Shown: positions 12,001 to 23,225 of the stretch, piece by piece | Layout: every line of letters begins with the position of its first letter | Numbering within the stretch: the stretch's first letter is position 1 | Assembly: GCF_037975245.1 (NCBI RefSeq) | Contig: NC_092569.1 | Location: forward strand, 4,112,501-4,176,500 | Direction: 5' to 3' | Source: Apostichopus japonicus | Taxonomy: Eukaryota; Echinodermata; Holothuroidea; Aspidochirotida; Stichopodidae | DNA length: 64,000 nt | Notes under the pieces: model-generated | The model's database searches: none | Seen by the model: only the letters and a program-made list of their open reading frames with translations | Told to the model about the DNA's origin: nothing | Made by a program: the position numbers and the translations under genes

Positions 12001-15000
12001 CAATAATTTTTCCGTTCCGCCGCGCCTTCTAAAAGTGCAAATGATTTGAAACCTTTCAAGTCGTGAAAAGAACTCCGGGCGTCACTCGTTTGTTTTATGA
12101 TAGTAGCCTACTTGTCTACGTATCTGAAGTGTGAACAGTTTTCAGATGTTTCTATGTTCCTGATTCTCGTACTAATTATATACATGATTGTATTTTACCA
12201 GGGTATGCCTACTTTACTAATGATTAACAATTGAAAGTAGGCTAGAGCATTCTTTAGAACCTACTACAAAGGGAAATGAAGTACTTCATAACACAGGTAT
12301 ATCAGATGGACACAATTAATCCTTTACTGGAAATGAAAGCAAAACCAAGTTTCATGTTAATAATGTCTTACTACGAACGTCGGTTACCACTCTTTAGTGG
12401 TTTGGACTAACTAACGTATACTTAGAATACGAGGTAATAAAACGAGTTACGGAAATGTTTCAAAATTATCCAAAGAACTAATAATAGTAATAATAATGGC
12501 ATTTCTATCGCGCTCACTTCTGTAGAAACTATATGCAGTAAAGCTTTACAAAAACAACAACCACACCATGAAACAGTACTAGTGAAATGAACCCGGAACA
12601 GATGTGTTTTAAAATTGCTCCTAAAACTCGTGAAGGAACAGCACGACCAGTGGCGGCGCCAGGAATTTTTAGTTCGGGAGGCTAAGGGGGGGGGGGGCTG
12701 AGCCAATTTTGGGGGTGGCTTACAAGATTGAGTGATCGCCGTCCTGGGGGAGGGGTATAAGGGGAGGGGGTGCCCCCTCCCCTTTTGAAATTTTCCCAAT
12801 CCTGGAAAGGCCTACATGCAAAATGGTGGCATTTAGCGAGGCTTTTGTCACCTGAAAATTTCTCCAAAAATATGCATTTTTTTGTGAGTAACTTTAGTCA
12901 AATTAGAATGGAAGATACCAATTCACAGTTTTCGTATCACTAAAATATTACCTGCTGTGAAAGATCCAATTCCTTTGCTCAATTATTATATCGCTGACTA
13001 TTATCATGTGAAAAATTCATCAAAATTTCCATTGACCATTGTAGCACTGCGTTATGGCTGACAAAATTTGGGTAGGCTATATTGTTTCAATGAGGTTTTT
13101 TTTTTGTTGCCTATTTCAGTTGGGGGGCTGATGGGGGGGGGGCTGACTACTTCAGTGGGGGGCTAAAGCCCCCCAAGCCCCCCTTGGCGCCGCCACTGAA
13201 CACGACTGAACAAACAAAAGTTCTGACCAAATTCAAGCCTTTACGATTAACTTCATTCGCCTAGCATTCAATCTCATTTATTGCTTGCTAGTCCTGGTTT
13301 GTTCCCCTCATGTTGATTCGACAGTGTCTGCAGTTCAAAATATTTCAGAGCAATATGCGGTACTAAGCACTACCACGTCACATGACCTTCATTGTCTGAT
13401 CACGTGTTGTTTTCCCTCTTGAATATGCAACGTGGACGCAAGCAACACAAGCGTGCATGACAAACGTTTGTGTGCATAAATGTATATACAGCGATATGCC
13501 GCAATGCCAGTTCAACCTTTTCAAGTAGGCCTACTGTATAAAGTAGACCAAACACTACAACTGAATCTATTATGAAAGTGTACTTTTATTATTCTTAATG
13601 TGTTTGCGACATAAGGGACTGTATATATTATCATTAATGTTTACTTATCGATCGTTTCCTTCTTAATTGAATTCTTTACAGATCAACGGGTTCTTAGTAA
13701 CGATTTTCCCAGCTGTTAATGTACAAACAGTGGCCCTCATAGCGGTCCATCGGTATGTCCAAACAATTCATCCTCACAGCGTGGTTGTCGATATTAAGCG
13801 AGCTACGCTGGCCTTAGTATCCGTCTGGTCGGTCTCTGTAACCCTGGCAACGCTCCCTTTGACACACCTGGTGTCTCACATTGACTATTCGCGCGCGTTA
13901 CATCACTGTTGTCCCAGCTTCAAGGATCCTTGCATTTATGGCTACGTATGTCTCACGGCTTACATCGTGACTATACCAGCCAGTATTTTCTGCTACACGT
14001 CGATAACGAGAAAACTCTCTCAAATGGCAAAAACTCTCAACTTGCGAAAGAAGAGAGTGAAACCGTGGAATGACATCTTCTATGACGACGATACTCTGCC
14101 ATCTTCGGGCGGTTTAGCGAAAGATGAGTTATCATCGACAGTAGCCGGACCATCTTCGGCGGTTACCACTGGTAACGACCGTCACAGAAGCCGCAAGTTG
14201 GAGAGGAAACGCGCAATATTAAAATTAGCCGCAGATAAACGAGTAGCGATTGCTAGTAAGTACCGTGTATAGCTCAATTGTGGTGTAGTACATATGAATG
14301 GTGTCTTATGGTAAGCCAAATGCCTAATAAGGAGATACTACAGGTCTTTCGGTCGAGAAACCTGGATTAGTGACCGTTAATCCTGGTATATCTACCAATA
14401 ATCCAGGGATTTCAACCGATAAACCAGGTTACTTAATCGTAGTTGAATTTTTTATTTTTTGGGGGGAGGGGGAGGGGTAGGGGGTATTGTGTTTCCATGT
14501 ATGGTCACTAACCTTGTGAACAGTATCTCTGTTTCCTAAAGCCCTTCATATTATGTTTTGTTTTTCTCTAAAGTACCGTTACTGTGTTAGGTTTGTCTGT
14601 ATGATAGATAATATGAGATATAAATTTGAATTGCATTGAAATATCCGCAAAACGCTGGATTACTGGAAGAAAGTCTATGTCTTTCGAGCGACAGACCAAC
14701 TTTGTCGGCGATAATCCAAATTTCGACTGATAATCCAGGTTTATTGTTGTACAGCTTGATTTATCGACCGATAAACCTGCTGGATTATCAGCTTATTAGT
14801 TATTCCATTTACACTGGTCAATAACTCAGGTTTTTGTTTTTCCTCGACCGAAAAACCTGCTGGAATAACAAGCAGTTGGCTTGCCATAGGAATGACATAA
14901 GTATCAACTAGACACAACACGATAGCTATTATTACAGGAAGAAACATGATGGCGGAAGGTTAACGATCAATTAGCCTATACTTAACCTATATCAGTGTTT

Positions 15001-15463
15001 CAGACGTCACGTATTATTCTTTCAGTCTGTGATCAGTATTGTTTACACTTACTTTTCACAACAACTGAATGTTTCCTAACTGTCGAATTGCATAAAATGT
15101 GTGCCTAGGCTCGTCCACGTATGATGACGCGAATGTTTGTGCTGTTACAAACAAAACAATTACTATTTCGTATGTTAAGTAATTGAATGAATTCAATTGG
15201 AAAGAGATTCACAGTAATATTCAAAATCTGATTCTATACTATTTTTTTCTATTCCAGGTGCTTTGATAATCTTCACAACCATCACCTGTTGGACGCCATT
15301 CGCCCTCACAAACGTTTGCTTCTTGCGAGGTGAAATAAAGCCAGGATTCTCGATATTTATTTTGTGGCTCGCTTATACAAATTCAGTTCTAGATCCAATC
15401 ATTTACATATTTTTCAATAAAAGTGTTTGCGAAAAAGTGAAGCAAACGCTTAAATGTAGATGA
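8772..15463 (+). CDS. Class A (rhodopsin-like) G-protein coupled receptor, 3 coding exons, 359 aa
   Basis: Coding exons are 8772-9071, 13682-14255 and 15258-15463 (1080 nt with stop), all with GT/AG junctions in matching phases. It should be a seven-helix plasma-membrane receptor signalling through a G protein; the ligand is unknown. TM1 carries WNVLALIAI; TM2 has NLCVADLAIA; the TM3 Cys (residue 99) ends exon 1. Counting 25 residues on from that Cys reaches Arg of H-R-Y (residues 123-125), exactly the 3.25 to 3.50 spacing, which supports the exon join. ECL2 has a Cys pair and a further Cys; TM6 has CWTPF; TM7 has DPIIY. Position 3.32 is Val, so an aminergic receptor is unlikely. The third loop is basic and Ser-rich. 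The DRY Asp is replaced by His and the NPxxY Asn by Asp. Best described as an orphan. Confidence 0.9.
9015..9412 (+). repeat. Tandem duplication of the 3' end of GPCR exon 1 with its splice donor
   Basis: Unit 1 is about 9015-9204 and unit 2 about 9205-9412. Both read CTCTGTTTGATCTTCTCTAC…CTCTGCAAT then GTAAGTATA, followed by matching intron sequence. Unit 2 is longer because of a small TA microsatellite at about 9340-9362. Unit 2 keeps a perfect donor but has no acceptor of its own. Confidence 0.93.
9961..10027. repeat. (TTTGA)n microsatellite, 13 units
   Basis: Uninterrupted TTTGA pentamers across the tract. The minus-strand reading gives an artefactual S-N-Q-I-K repeat peptide. Confidence 0.97.
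10967..12028. mobile_element. hAT-type non-autonomous element, host of a nested MITE
   Basis: Left end CAGTGGCGGCGGAACCGG. The right end, CCGTTCCGCCGCG, is its inverted complement over about 13 bp but has lost the terminal CACTG. An 8-bp direct repeat CTAAAAGT flanks it (10959-10966 and 12029-12036), as expected for hAT transposases. Long G and C runs lie just inside the ends. A second MITE (11336-11709) sits inside. No transposase frame is present. Confidence 0.75.
11336..11709. mobile_element. hAT-type MITE (CAGTGGCGGAGC family), copy A, nested
   Basis: Terminal inverted repeats CAGTGGCGGAGC and GCTCCGCCACTG, with perfect 8-bp target duplication CCCTTACT on both sides. 374 bp, no coding potential. 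Shares an internal module (TGTACGCTCCGCGCCAACC … GGCGCTCCGCTTAGATAG) with three other copies in this window. Confidence 0.9.
12648..13198. mobile_element. hAT-type non-autonomous element (CAGTGGCGGCGCCA ends)
   Basis: Perfect 14-bp inverted ends CAGTGGCGGCGCCA and TGGCGCCGCCACTG. Flanks AGCACGAC and AACACGAC match in 7 of 8 positions, fitting an 8-bp target duplication. 551 bp, with G-runs near both ends and no transposase frame. Confidence 0.87.
13682..14255 (+). CDS. GPCR exon 2: TM3-TM5 and third intracellular loop
   Basis: Acceptor TTCTTTACAG precedes ATC AAC GGG; the exon leaves in phase 1 at GCT A/GTAAGT. It encodes TM3 with AVHRYVQ, TM4, ECL2 containing HHCCPSF and DPC, TM5, and a long hydrophilic loop with an acidic patch (DDDTLPSS) and a basic end (RKLERKRAIL). 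Confidence 0.9.
14305..14890. mobile_element. Foldback/MITE-like element in GPCR intron 2
   Basis: Left end CTTATGGTAAGCCAAATGC and right end GCAGTTGGCTTGCCATAGG are imperfect inverted repeats (about 14 of the inner 16 bases pair). The interior has repeated GATAATCC and AACCTG(G/C) words in both orientations. No target duplication was identified with confidence. Confidence 0.6.
15258..15463 (+). CDS. GPCR exon 3: TM6, TM7, C-terminal tail
   Basis: Acceptor TTTTTTTCTATTCCAG; its first two bases complete a Ser codon split from exon 2. It encodes CWTPF of TM6 and DPIIY of TM7, then a short basic tail ending KCR and TGA at 15461-15463. A Cys two residues from the end could be a palmitoylation site (inference). 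Confidence 0.9.
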
Positions 15464-16609
15464 GCAGAGAAGGACACTTGTCTCCCTTTTGAGAAAGGGA
15501 ACGATGTTAATACTAGCCGTGACTTAAAAGTTTCCTCAAGTTTAACGGACCAAAGGATCCAATGCACAGAATAACTTCTAAATCCAATCCTCACAATTTG
15601 GAATTTTCTCATTGTGTAAAAATCGCCACCTTCCTTCTTTCCGTTTACTGATGTAACCTCGTACGGTTCACTTACGGTCACAACTCGACCAGCGAGATTG
15701 CCCGCACAACGGACGTGTATTACTCCTGCACTGGTTAGCTGCATTCGTAATACCACCGTTAGTAGATGGTACACATCCACACCTGCTACGAAAGGTTACC
15801 CGAGAGGTGGCACAAACCATATCAATGCGCACGTGGAACCTTAGTACGTCGGAACAAATTGATTAATTCAACAAATGTATCAAATATCACCGACTGACCG
15901 AAACGGGAAAAAACATGAAAGATTTATACTATTTGCAGTTTCTATATCAGTTGTGCATACTTGTGAGAGGATATATTTCTACATAGTATATATATGAACA
16001 ATGCAATAGGAAACCCGTTTGATTGTGCAATTTCCATATCATGTGCTATTCCAAACTTTCTTTTTGACCCGGGAGTAGGGACACTATCAAGTGCTGCGGT
16101 CCGCGGATTGGATACGCAATGGCTGGAAATCTGATCAACTTGTCAATCTCATAGTTACGTCATATTCTTGTTACGTCATAATCTTGGTCTTATAAAATCA
16201 AAAGTCACCAACGGTGAAACTCTCTATAATTTGCAATAAGTTACTGTACGGAAGAGGAGAAGAAATATAAGATTTGCCCGAAACTGAGTATCAACTACAT
16301 TAACGACTGACCATTACATTTGGCTCATTAGCCCACAGTGGAATACACGTAAAGTGTTTTCATAAGTGTACATACACGTACATTTGTTTGGTCTTGTTTT
16401 GTATTTTGTCAACAACAAAAATCTACAGTGGTAAGAATGAGTTATCGGAAATAACATGTTTCATAAATTAACCTATAACTTATAACTATAGATATACATT
16501 AGCAACGGACTGTTTCCTTGCAGCCGATACAAGGAAACGAATCTACACGAAAACTTGACAAACAGATCTTATGGTACTTGGCAACGTTGAAAGCCATTAA
16601 AATAATAAA
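15464..16609 (+). other. Region downstream of the GPCR, possible 3' UTR
   Basis: No further exon seen. The first AATAAA I noticed after the stop is at 16604-16609, which would imply a ~1.1 kb 3' UTR; nothing else supports it. Confidence 0.2.
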
Positions 16610-16920
16610 TTTATTAACAATCCAAATGTATAATTGTTCAAATGATGCGTTTAACAATTTGTAACAAATGTATTGAATTCAGCGAGCTATTAATGTCCGG
16701 TTTCGAAATGATAAAATTGTTATTTTCACATTCCAACAGTATGCATTGTTTAGTAATTTAAGCTATACCGCTTCATCAATCGGAAGAAAATTGCTGACAT
16801 AACTATATGAATATTTTGATCTTAATTCGATGGCGCCGAAAAGTACTTACCAAGAGGGAATGGGGGGGGGGGGGTCCACATCCTAGAATGGAATTCATCA
16901 ATCTCCAATTCCTGAGTTAT

Positions 16921-17275
16921 CTAGTTTACAAGGTTTCAAAAGCTTAAATGGCTGCAGCTGACCTTTTGACCTACTCCAATTTGGGGTCCACCTACAAGTA
17001 GAATTTCATCCAAGCATCCCCTTTTGCGTTATTGTGTTTACATTGTTTTCATGCTTTGAACTATGTTGCCCTCAAATGACCTATGACCAACAATTTCAGT
17101 AGGATGTTTACAAGGGTTTCAGACTTTTACCCCAAATGACCTTTTATCTCCACAGATAACAATATGGTTCTTGTACTCACTAAGATTTATCAACATACCA
17201 AGTACCAAAGGATGTACTTTTCGAATTATATCGTTTCAAGGCTTTCATACTTTGACCCTTCACTTACATATTTCA
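16921..17275. repeat. Dispersed repeat rich in TGACC words, copy 1
   Basis: Several TGACCT/TGACCC words within 350 bp, including TGACCTTTTGACCT, and text resembling the 19600-20290 segment (GTTTCAGACTTT, ACATACCAAGTA). Non-coding. Confidence 0.5.
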
Positions 17276-19590
17276 TGGCAAACAATTGTCCAGTAATTTG
17301 CCAAAATTCTGTTGTATACTGAGCTCATATGCACATGGTTTCAAACCGTGAGAACTTTTTGTTTTGTGATGTAAAGCATATGTATATCGATATATAGCTT
17401 CCGGACTTAAAGCATGTAGCCTCAGCGAAAGAGGAACAAAAGCTCTCTGTATAATTATTTTTGAAACCAAAGACAAGAAGAAAAAAATCCATTTCCAGAA
17501 ACGGGCGTGGGGAAAAATAGAAATAAATCGGCCTGGAAGGCAGTTCTTTGTGTACACAGTCGCATGTATCTGTGGGGGAAGCTGCATGGCTTGTAACCTA
17601 CACTACAAATCGAGTGGCTGTCCAATACAATAAGAAGTTTTAGCTCATTTTAGATCTTAAGAATATGTCGCCGCGCCCTCTCATTTGAAGTCTTCATTAA
17701 TCCTGAAGTAAATGAGAATCAATTATTGATTATATTACATCCTTCCTGGCCCCTTAATCGACCCTGGTCCCGGAATTACATCCCACTGAACCCCCCCCCC
17801 CCCGCCCCTTTCGTGAGGCCTGCTCGTTTCTTCAGACCCAATTCCCACCCCCGTCCATCGCTACCAAGTCTTCAAGCAGAACCAATCAGACAAGACCAGT
17901 CTAACCATGTTGCTACACTGTCTTCAGAGCCCACAAGGCTGTCAATTATCTTGCTTCCGTGTCTTTCTGATCGGCCTGACCAACTACTGTATGTTGCTAA
18001 GATGTCGTCAGACCCGATACCAAACAACTCTGTTGCTCTTCATTTCTGTGGACCTAACCAGTTTAACATATTGTCACTTCTAAAGGCTAGGCATAGGCTA
18101 ATACAATAGGTGCATTTCTTTTGCGAAGACGTGTGTGGAGTAAAACTGTTTTGATTCTCTTTGCTAAGACCTGCTCAAGTTTTCCTTCTCTTCCTTTTTT
18201 TTTTTTGATATCTTAATTTCTGGTGGTGGTGGGGGGGGGGGGATCTGAAAGTTAACAAACATTTTGAATTATGCAAGATTCGCAAGTTTGGGTGTAGTGT
18301 GGCTTTAGGCTTATTTCCAGTCGTTCTTTGTACTTATCATTGGAGATATATAAGATACGACCATGGGATATGGATGTCATAGTGTTTAAACGACTACTTA
18401 AAGGAGACTTGTGTACTCTGTATGAATGTGACTTTGCTTTTTTTCATGCTGGTTTAGTTTGATAGAATGATTTCCATATTTCTTAATAAAAATTTACCAG
18501 AAAGCCAGAAGGTTTTGTGATTCCTTGCCATATTATTAGCTCAAAATTCCACGTAACTATCTGACTAATGTACAGCAAGTGAGTAAACTTTGTCCAAGAA
18601 TTAAGTAAGAACCATCTCTTATTTGTAGCACTCACCTTTTGATCTTGAATACTCGTCAGCTCCGTTTACTCGATTATAATCAAAGTTACATTCAGGCCTA
18701 CTGATTCAAGTACTTGCTTAGTTTGGCAGCTGCAATTAGCTAAATTTAGCCTATAGCTATTAAAAGCCTACAGTAGACCACTGCGCGCGTAATAAAATAC
18801 ATATTACTGTACCTACATAACCGCACTCGATGGAGTGTCACGAACCGTATGCACAACGACTTCGACAACGTTTGTCCTCATCCTTTCTATGATTCGTCCT
18901 AATTGTTGTTGCACGACCAGCATGTAATTGTTATGAAGCTAAGCTAGCTAATCCAAAGCTAGCTAATACACTGCGATAACTATATTTGTTTTTAGGCCAC
19001 TGCACATCTGGCTGTCTTACAAAATATGAAAGTTTATATTGTCCATCAGTTAAGTTCGTCAAATGTATTACAGTCGAGACATTGGACAATAAACAAAAAT
19101 CATCCTACTGGAAAAATTGGAAAAGAGCACTAGTTTTGTCTTTCTGATAGGTTATGTAAAAGAACATGTAAAATAATTCAAACAGGAAACAAAATCTGCT
19201 GATAATATCATATGATATCATATGATAATGATGAAACTGGCAAAACATTGCACCAGATCGTATCTAAGGACCTTCCATTGTTCAAAATATCTCAAAGGGG
19301 ACACCCCCTCCCCTTAGACTCCTCCCCAATATCAATCACAAAAAGTGCTCCCCCTTTCAAATTCCTTGCTACGTCGCTGGCACTCACTTGGGGGGGGGGG
19401 GGGTTCAACCAATTAATTCACTGGTAGGGATTTTACAGTATAGAATTTTTACCAATATTGAGCTAGCATCAGCTCGGCCACCCACCATCCCTTAATAAAT
19501 ATTATTGAATGAGAGTAACATGACATTGCTTATGAAGTTTGAAATGTTTTCACAACTTACCGCCGAAGCCAAAGTTATCTACTGTAAATC
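17276..19590. other. Intergenic, no gene recognised
   Basis: Holds C- and G-homopolymer tracts (about 17790, 18230, 19390). An open frame at 17726-18109 starts in a proline/pyrimidine-rich stretch and resembles no family I know. No splice-site-bounded coding block was found. Confidence 0.5.
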
Positions 19591-19599
19591 AGACAGAAT

Positions 19600-20290
19600 A
19601 AGGTTAAACATTGAGACCATTTGAGATAACCTGTTGACCCCTTGAGCCAAGTTTGAGATAATTTGAAGCTCAGAGTGTCAAAACTGATATGGGCCACTTG
19701 AGTGTTTTCAAATCACCCAACCCATGATCATCAACTGTGTGAAGCAGATTTCATTTCCTGGATGGAAGTATGGTTTGGTGAAGACCTACTTTATATTGGC
19801 CCCTTCACAAAACTAAGCTGAACTGACATTGGCCATCTATGTTTGAGAAAATCATAGCATCGGAGAACTCACAGATTGTAGTTTTAAATATTGAAGTTAT
19901 CATGTTAACAAGGAATGCAGACATTGACACCATGTTGACCTCATAGCATCATGTTGACCTCACAGCATAGACCTCAGAAAATCATAGCATCGGAGAACTC
20001 ACAGATTGTAGTTTTAAATATTGAAGTTATCATGTTAACAAGGAATGCAGACATTGACACCATGTTGACCTCATGTGACCTTTGACCTCTACCAATTTCA
20101 ACAGGGTTCATGCACTCACCAAACTGGATCTACATGTTGTGTGTCAAGTTCAACAAAGATCCACTTTTAGAGTTATCATGAACAAAGTTTTCAGATTTTG
20201 ACCTCTTTTGACCTCAATTGGCCTTTGAACTTCACAGAAAGGATCCACATACCAAGTAGGAAGTTAATCCATGTTATATATATTTTTGAC
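19600..20290. repeat. Dispersed TGACC-rich repeat, copy 2, with internal duplication
   Basis: Contains clustered TGACCTC, TGACCTTTGACCT and TTTTGACCTC words. A ~95-bp block starting GAAAATCATAGCATCGG occurs at about 19855 and again at about 19977, almost unchanged. Shares words with the 16921 repeat. Confidence 0.7.
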
Positions 20291-20299
20291 TGTTTACAA

Positions 20300-21940
20300 T
20301 TAGGTGCCACATACACACCATCACCATTGCATAGGTTCCTATTCCTTTAGCTTTCTTCGGCAAGGAATCACAGATGAGACATGGCAAAGGGTGAAAAATT
20401 TGAAATTTACTAGGTAAATGAAAATAAAAGGGATTTCAGACGAAAATTGGAAAGAAAAAGTCACAATTGTTAATGCTAACTTCTGTTTACGCCAAATGAG
20501 CTGGTTTCTGGTAGTTACTAAGGCAGGCCTACACACCATTTATGGGTTTTTCAATGATCATAGTACAACTATCATCAATTATTTAGACATTAATCCAATG
20601 AGGACCGTGCGATTCGCAAAGTTCCACAAAACGGTAACTCGAATGGGTGGAACGAATAGCAGAAGAGTACTGCACACTGTAAAAGTAACAGAACTTCATC
20701 AGTTTCCTGATGACAACTGAACTTGAAAAAAAAAGGGAGGGAGAAAATATGAAAAGTCGCTACCTTCAGAGTCAATTTTCGAAACAATTGGCTTCAATTA
20801 TAGGATTTACTTTGTGTTTCCTTGCGTTTGCACTTGCGTTGCTCACACGTACTTGTCCTAATTGATACCTCCAAATTCGTAACTGATACGAAGGCAAAAA
20901 GGGGGCCAGTCTTCCCTGACCGAAGTTGCTTGATTGGTTTTCGGCCGATGAATACCTTGAAAATTTGAGAATTACAATCTAAAGTACTCATCTTGAACAC
21001 TGGTGCTGTAATACTTGTAACTCCCCAGTGTGAGGTACTGTGGCACTATTACATTGCATTCATAGGTTAACTTTCACATTACTTCACATGCGGTAGGCAT
21101 CTCAATCATTTTATAACATTCCAGTCTTATAGTTTTCTAGGTGTGATCGAACTTGTTTCATATTATTAAATGATGAAGCGGTAATAAAAAGAAAAACAAT
21201 TCTGTGGAAGTTTAATCGTTTTTCTTGAAGGGATCAAAGTGTTAACTTATACATTTTGTAGTCTGACAATTAATTAAGCTCCATAGCATGATCTGTATTC
21301 TGTACCCCAGATACCCTGCGCTAATGGCAGTCCTGTAGCCAGACTGGGGAGGGAACTTGCCCCCCACCCATCCCACCCCTGTGCTGACTGATGTTCCCCT
21401 CCCCCCAAACCCCATGAATGCAACCTTGTGTACAATACTTCACATGTTACTGGACATGATTATTTGTGCACTCCTTGGAATTGCTGGTGCCCCTCCAACT
21501 CAGAATTCTTAGCTAAAACAGTCCCAATCCGTAAAACCGCACAGTAAACAATCGGGAAAATCCCACTGGTTAACAGGATGGCTACAGTACTTCTAGCAAA
21601 TCTATAGAACCATACCATGAGGCCTGTACGACAGTATTTGCCAGCAAATACAGTGCGTCTGCTATCACTTTAAAATTACCTCTTAAGGTCTGAAGAGATA
21701 TATGGTTTCCATTTCATCATTTCATCAAAAGCACTTCCATTGATCTATTTTGATATAAACTGAACCTGTTTAGCGAGATTTTATGATTCTTCCTGGTTTT
21801 ATCTCTGATGACCGGTGACCGGCTTGTCCCAACGGCAAGAACATCATCCAGGGTTAGTTGTCACAGGCTTTTTCCTTCCTAGCTCTGAAAAGTGATGAAA
21901 AATATTTTGTTTAGTTGTGCAGGTTCCACTCACACTGACC
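20300..21940. other. Intergenic, no supported gene
   Basis: A 100-codon open frame (20418-20720) has neither recognisable domain nor flanking splice signals. The rest is unremarkable apart from C-rich text near 21360-21400. Confidence 0.45.
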
Positions 21941-21945
21941 TCCAG

Positions 21946-22196
21946 GAGATATGTATGTGTGTATTTGTATGTATTTTAGATCCTCCTGCAAGCAGGACGT
22001 CACGAAGAAGCCTCATTGGCTTATCAAAGCCGCAAGCTGACCGAAATCAGTATCTTACATTCACATTTATTTAACGTCCATGATTATGAATTGTCAACAA
22101 CTCTGTAACTGGACAACATATATTAATCTGGGAGTGACTCGAACCGGGGACCTTATGATTGGAAGGCACCGGCGTTGGCACCGGCGTTGACCATGG
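21946..22196 (-). mobile_element. tRNA-derived SINE, copy 1 (head damaged)
   Basis: Shares with copies at 45310 and 48935 the segments TTTTAGATCCTCCTGCAAGC and GAAGCCTCATTGGCTTATCA. Its high-coordinate end reads, on the minus strand, a box B-like GGTTCGAGTCACTCCC. The box A part is replaced by a short GGCACCGGCGTTG duplication. Confidence 0.7.
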
Positions 22197-22559
22197 CGAT
22201 ATCTCAACCAGATGATATCTCAACCAGGGCTTGAATCCATGATCCAGAAGGGCAAGGTGACTTGCTTAGGACAAGTTAGACATTTCCTTGGACACTCATT
22301 GAAAAGCCAGGGCACTACAGCAATTTTTCAGTTTTCAGTTGGGTAGGCTGGCATGCATATATTCTAACACACATGTCACTTTGGAATCCTAATCAACATA
22401 ATTATGAGAATACCTTCAGCAACTTGACAGAAGGAGCAAGGCAGTCATTGCTGTCAGCAATGGATTATTGTTAAAGTCATTATGGCCAGTGGTAGGGCCT
22501 ATCGCAGCAATATGCTGTTGGTGCCATCCCTTAATTCAAACCCTGATCCGAATGTATCA

Positions 22560-23225
22560 ACAGACTCTGAATAAAATGTTTAAGCAATATTGCATGTGCT
22601 ACTGTTGATTTGCTAAGAATTTGAAATCAATAAACAGGGTAATCGGTTCGGCAGTTTCACTTTTACTTAAATGCAGCTAGTGCTTTTATTATTAAAGCCA
22701 TCTCCAGTAGCATAGTTTGCATTGCATTTACCTGCAATGAACAATGTATGTCCATTTCCCTAGCTACCAATTGAAAATTACATCCAGTACTTAGTTGCCA
22801 TTATTCAACATAACACCAAACATATAGATGAACAATGGGCTGGACATATAACCATTCTATCGTGATTTAGTTAAACTTCATCAGATCACCCTTCCTTTAT
22901 GTATATTTGCGTTGGATTGGTTTGGCAGTTGAGGAAGAGAGTTATAAGGGAGCACGTAAAGAGAGAGGAGGAATAAAGAGCAGAAAGATATGTCAACTGT
23001 TCACGTCTTAATTTGTACTTGTTGTGTAATATTTACAGGACCCTGTCACAAATGGTGGAAGTGCGGGGCACTGATAAGTTGCGAAAATTCAGCAGTTATG
23101 TCAAGATTATAAGTTGCGATCAATAGCCAAATCTTTGACAATTTAACAACCGCCGTCAACTTGATAAATGTATCGTAAAATCACCTGATTCACCCATAGG
23201 CAATAGAGCTGCTGTTAATTCTAGA
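22560..23225 (+). other. Upstream flank of the gag fragment, possible LTR/leader remnant
   Basis: Just before the gag-like frame lies ACAAATGGTGGAAGTGCGGG (about 23050-23069), which resembles the LTR/primer-binding-site junction of Ty3/gypsy-like elements. I could not define LTR ends or a second LTR downstream, so this is tentative. Confidence 0.25.

Larger units (their letters stand above)
9072..13681. other. GPCR intron 1 (4.6 kb), filled with repeats
   Basis: Contains the exon-edge duplication (to 9412), a (TTTGA)n microsatellite, a nested pair of hAT-type elements (10967-12028 with 11336-11709 inside) and another hAT-type element (12648-13198). The ORFs in it come from G/C homopolymers and pentamer repeats. 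I see no additional exon. Confidence 0.8.

Noticed and set aside
17726-18109. 127-codon open frame with proline-rich start
   Set aside because: Begins in a C homopolymer and pyrimidine-rich DNA, has no known domain and no splice or start context.
20418-20720. 100-codon open frame
   Set aside because: No recognisable motif, no flanking splice signals and no neighbour to support it; length is within chance for this DNA.
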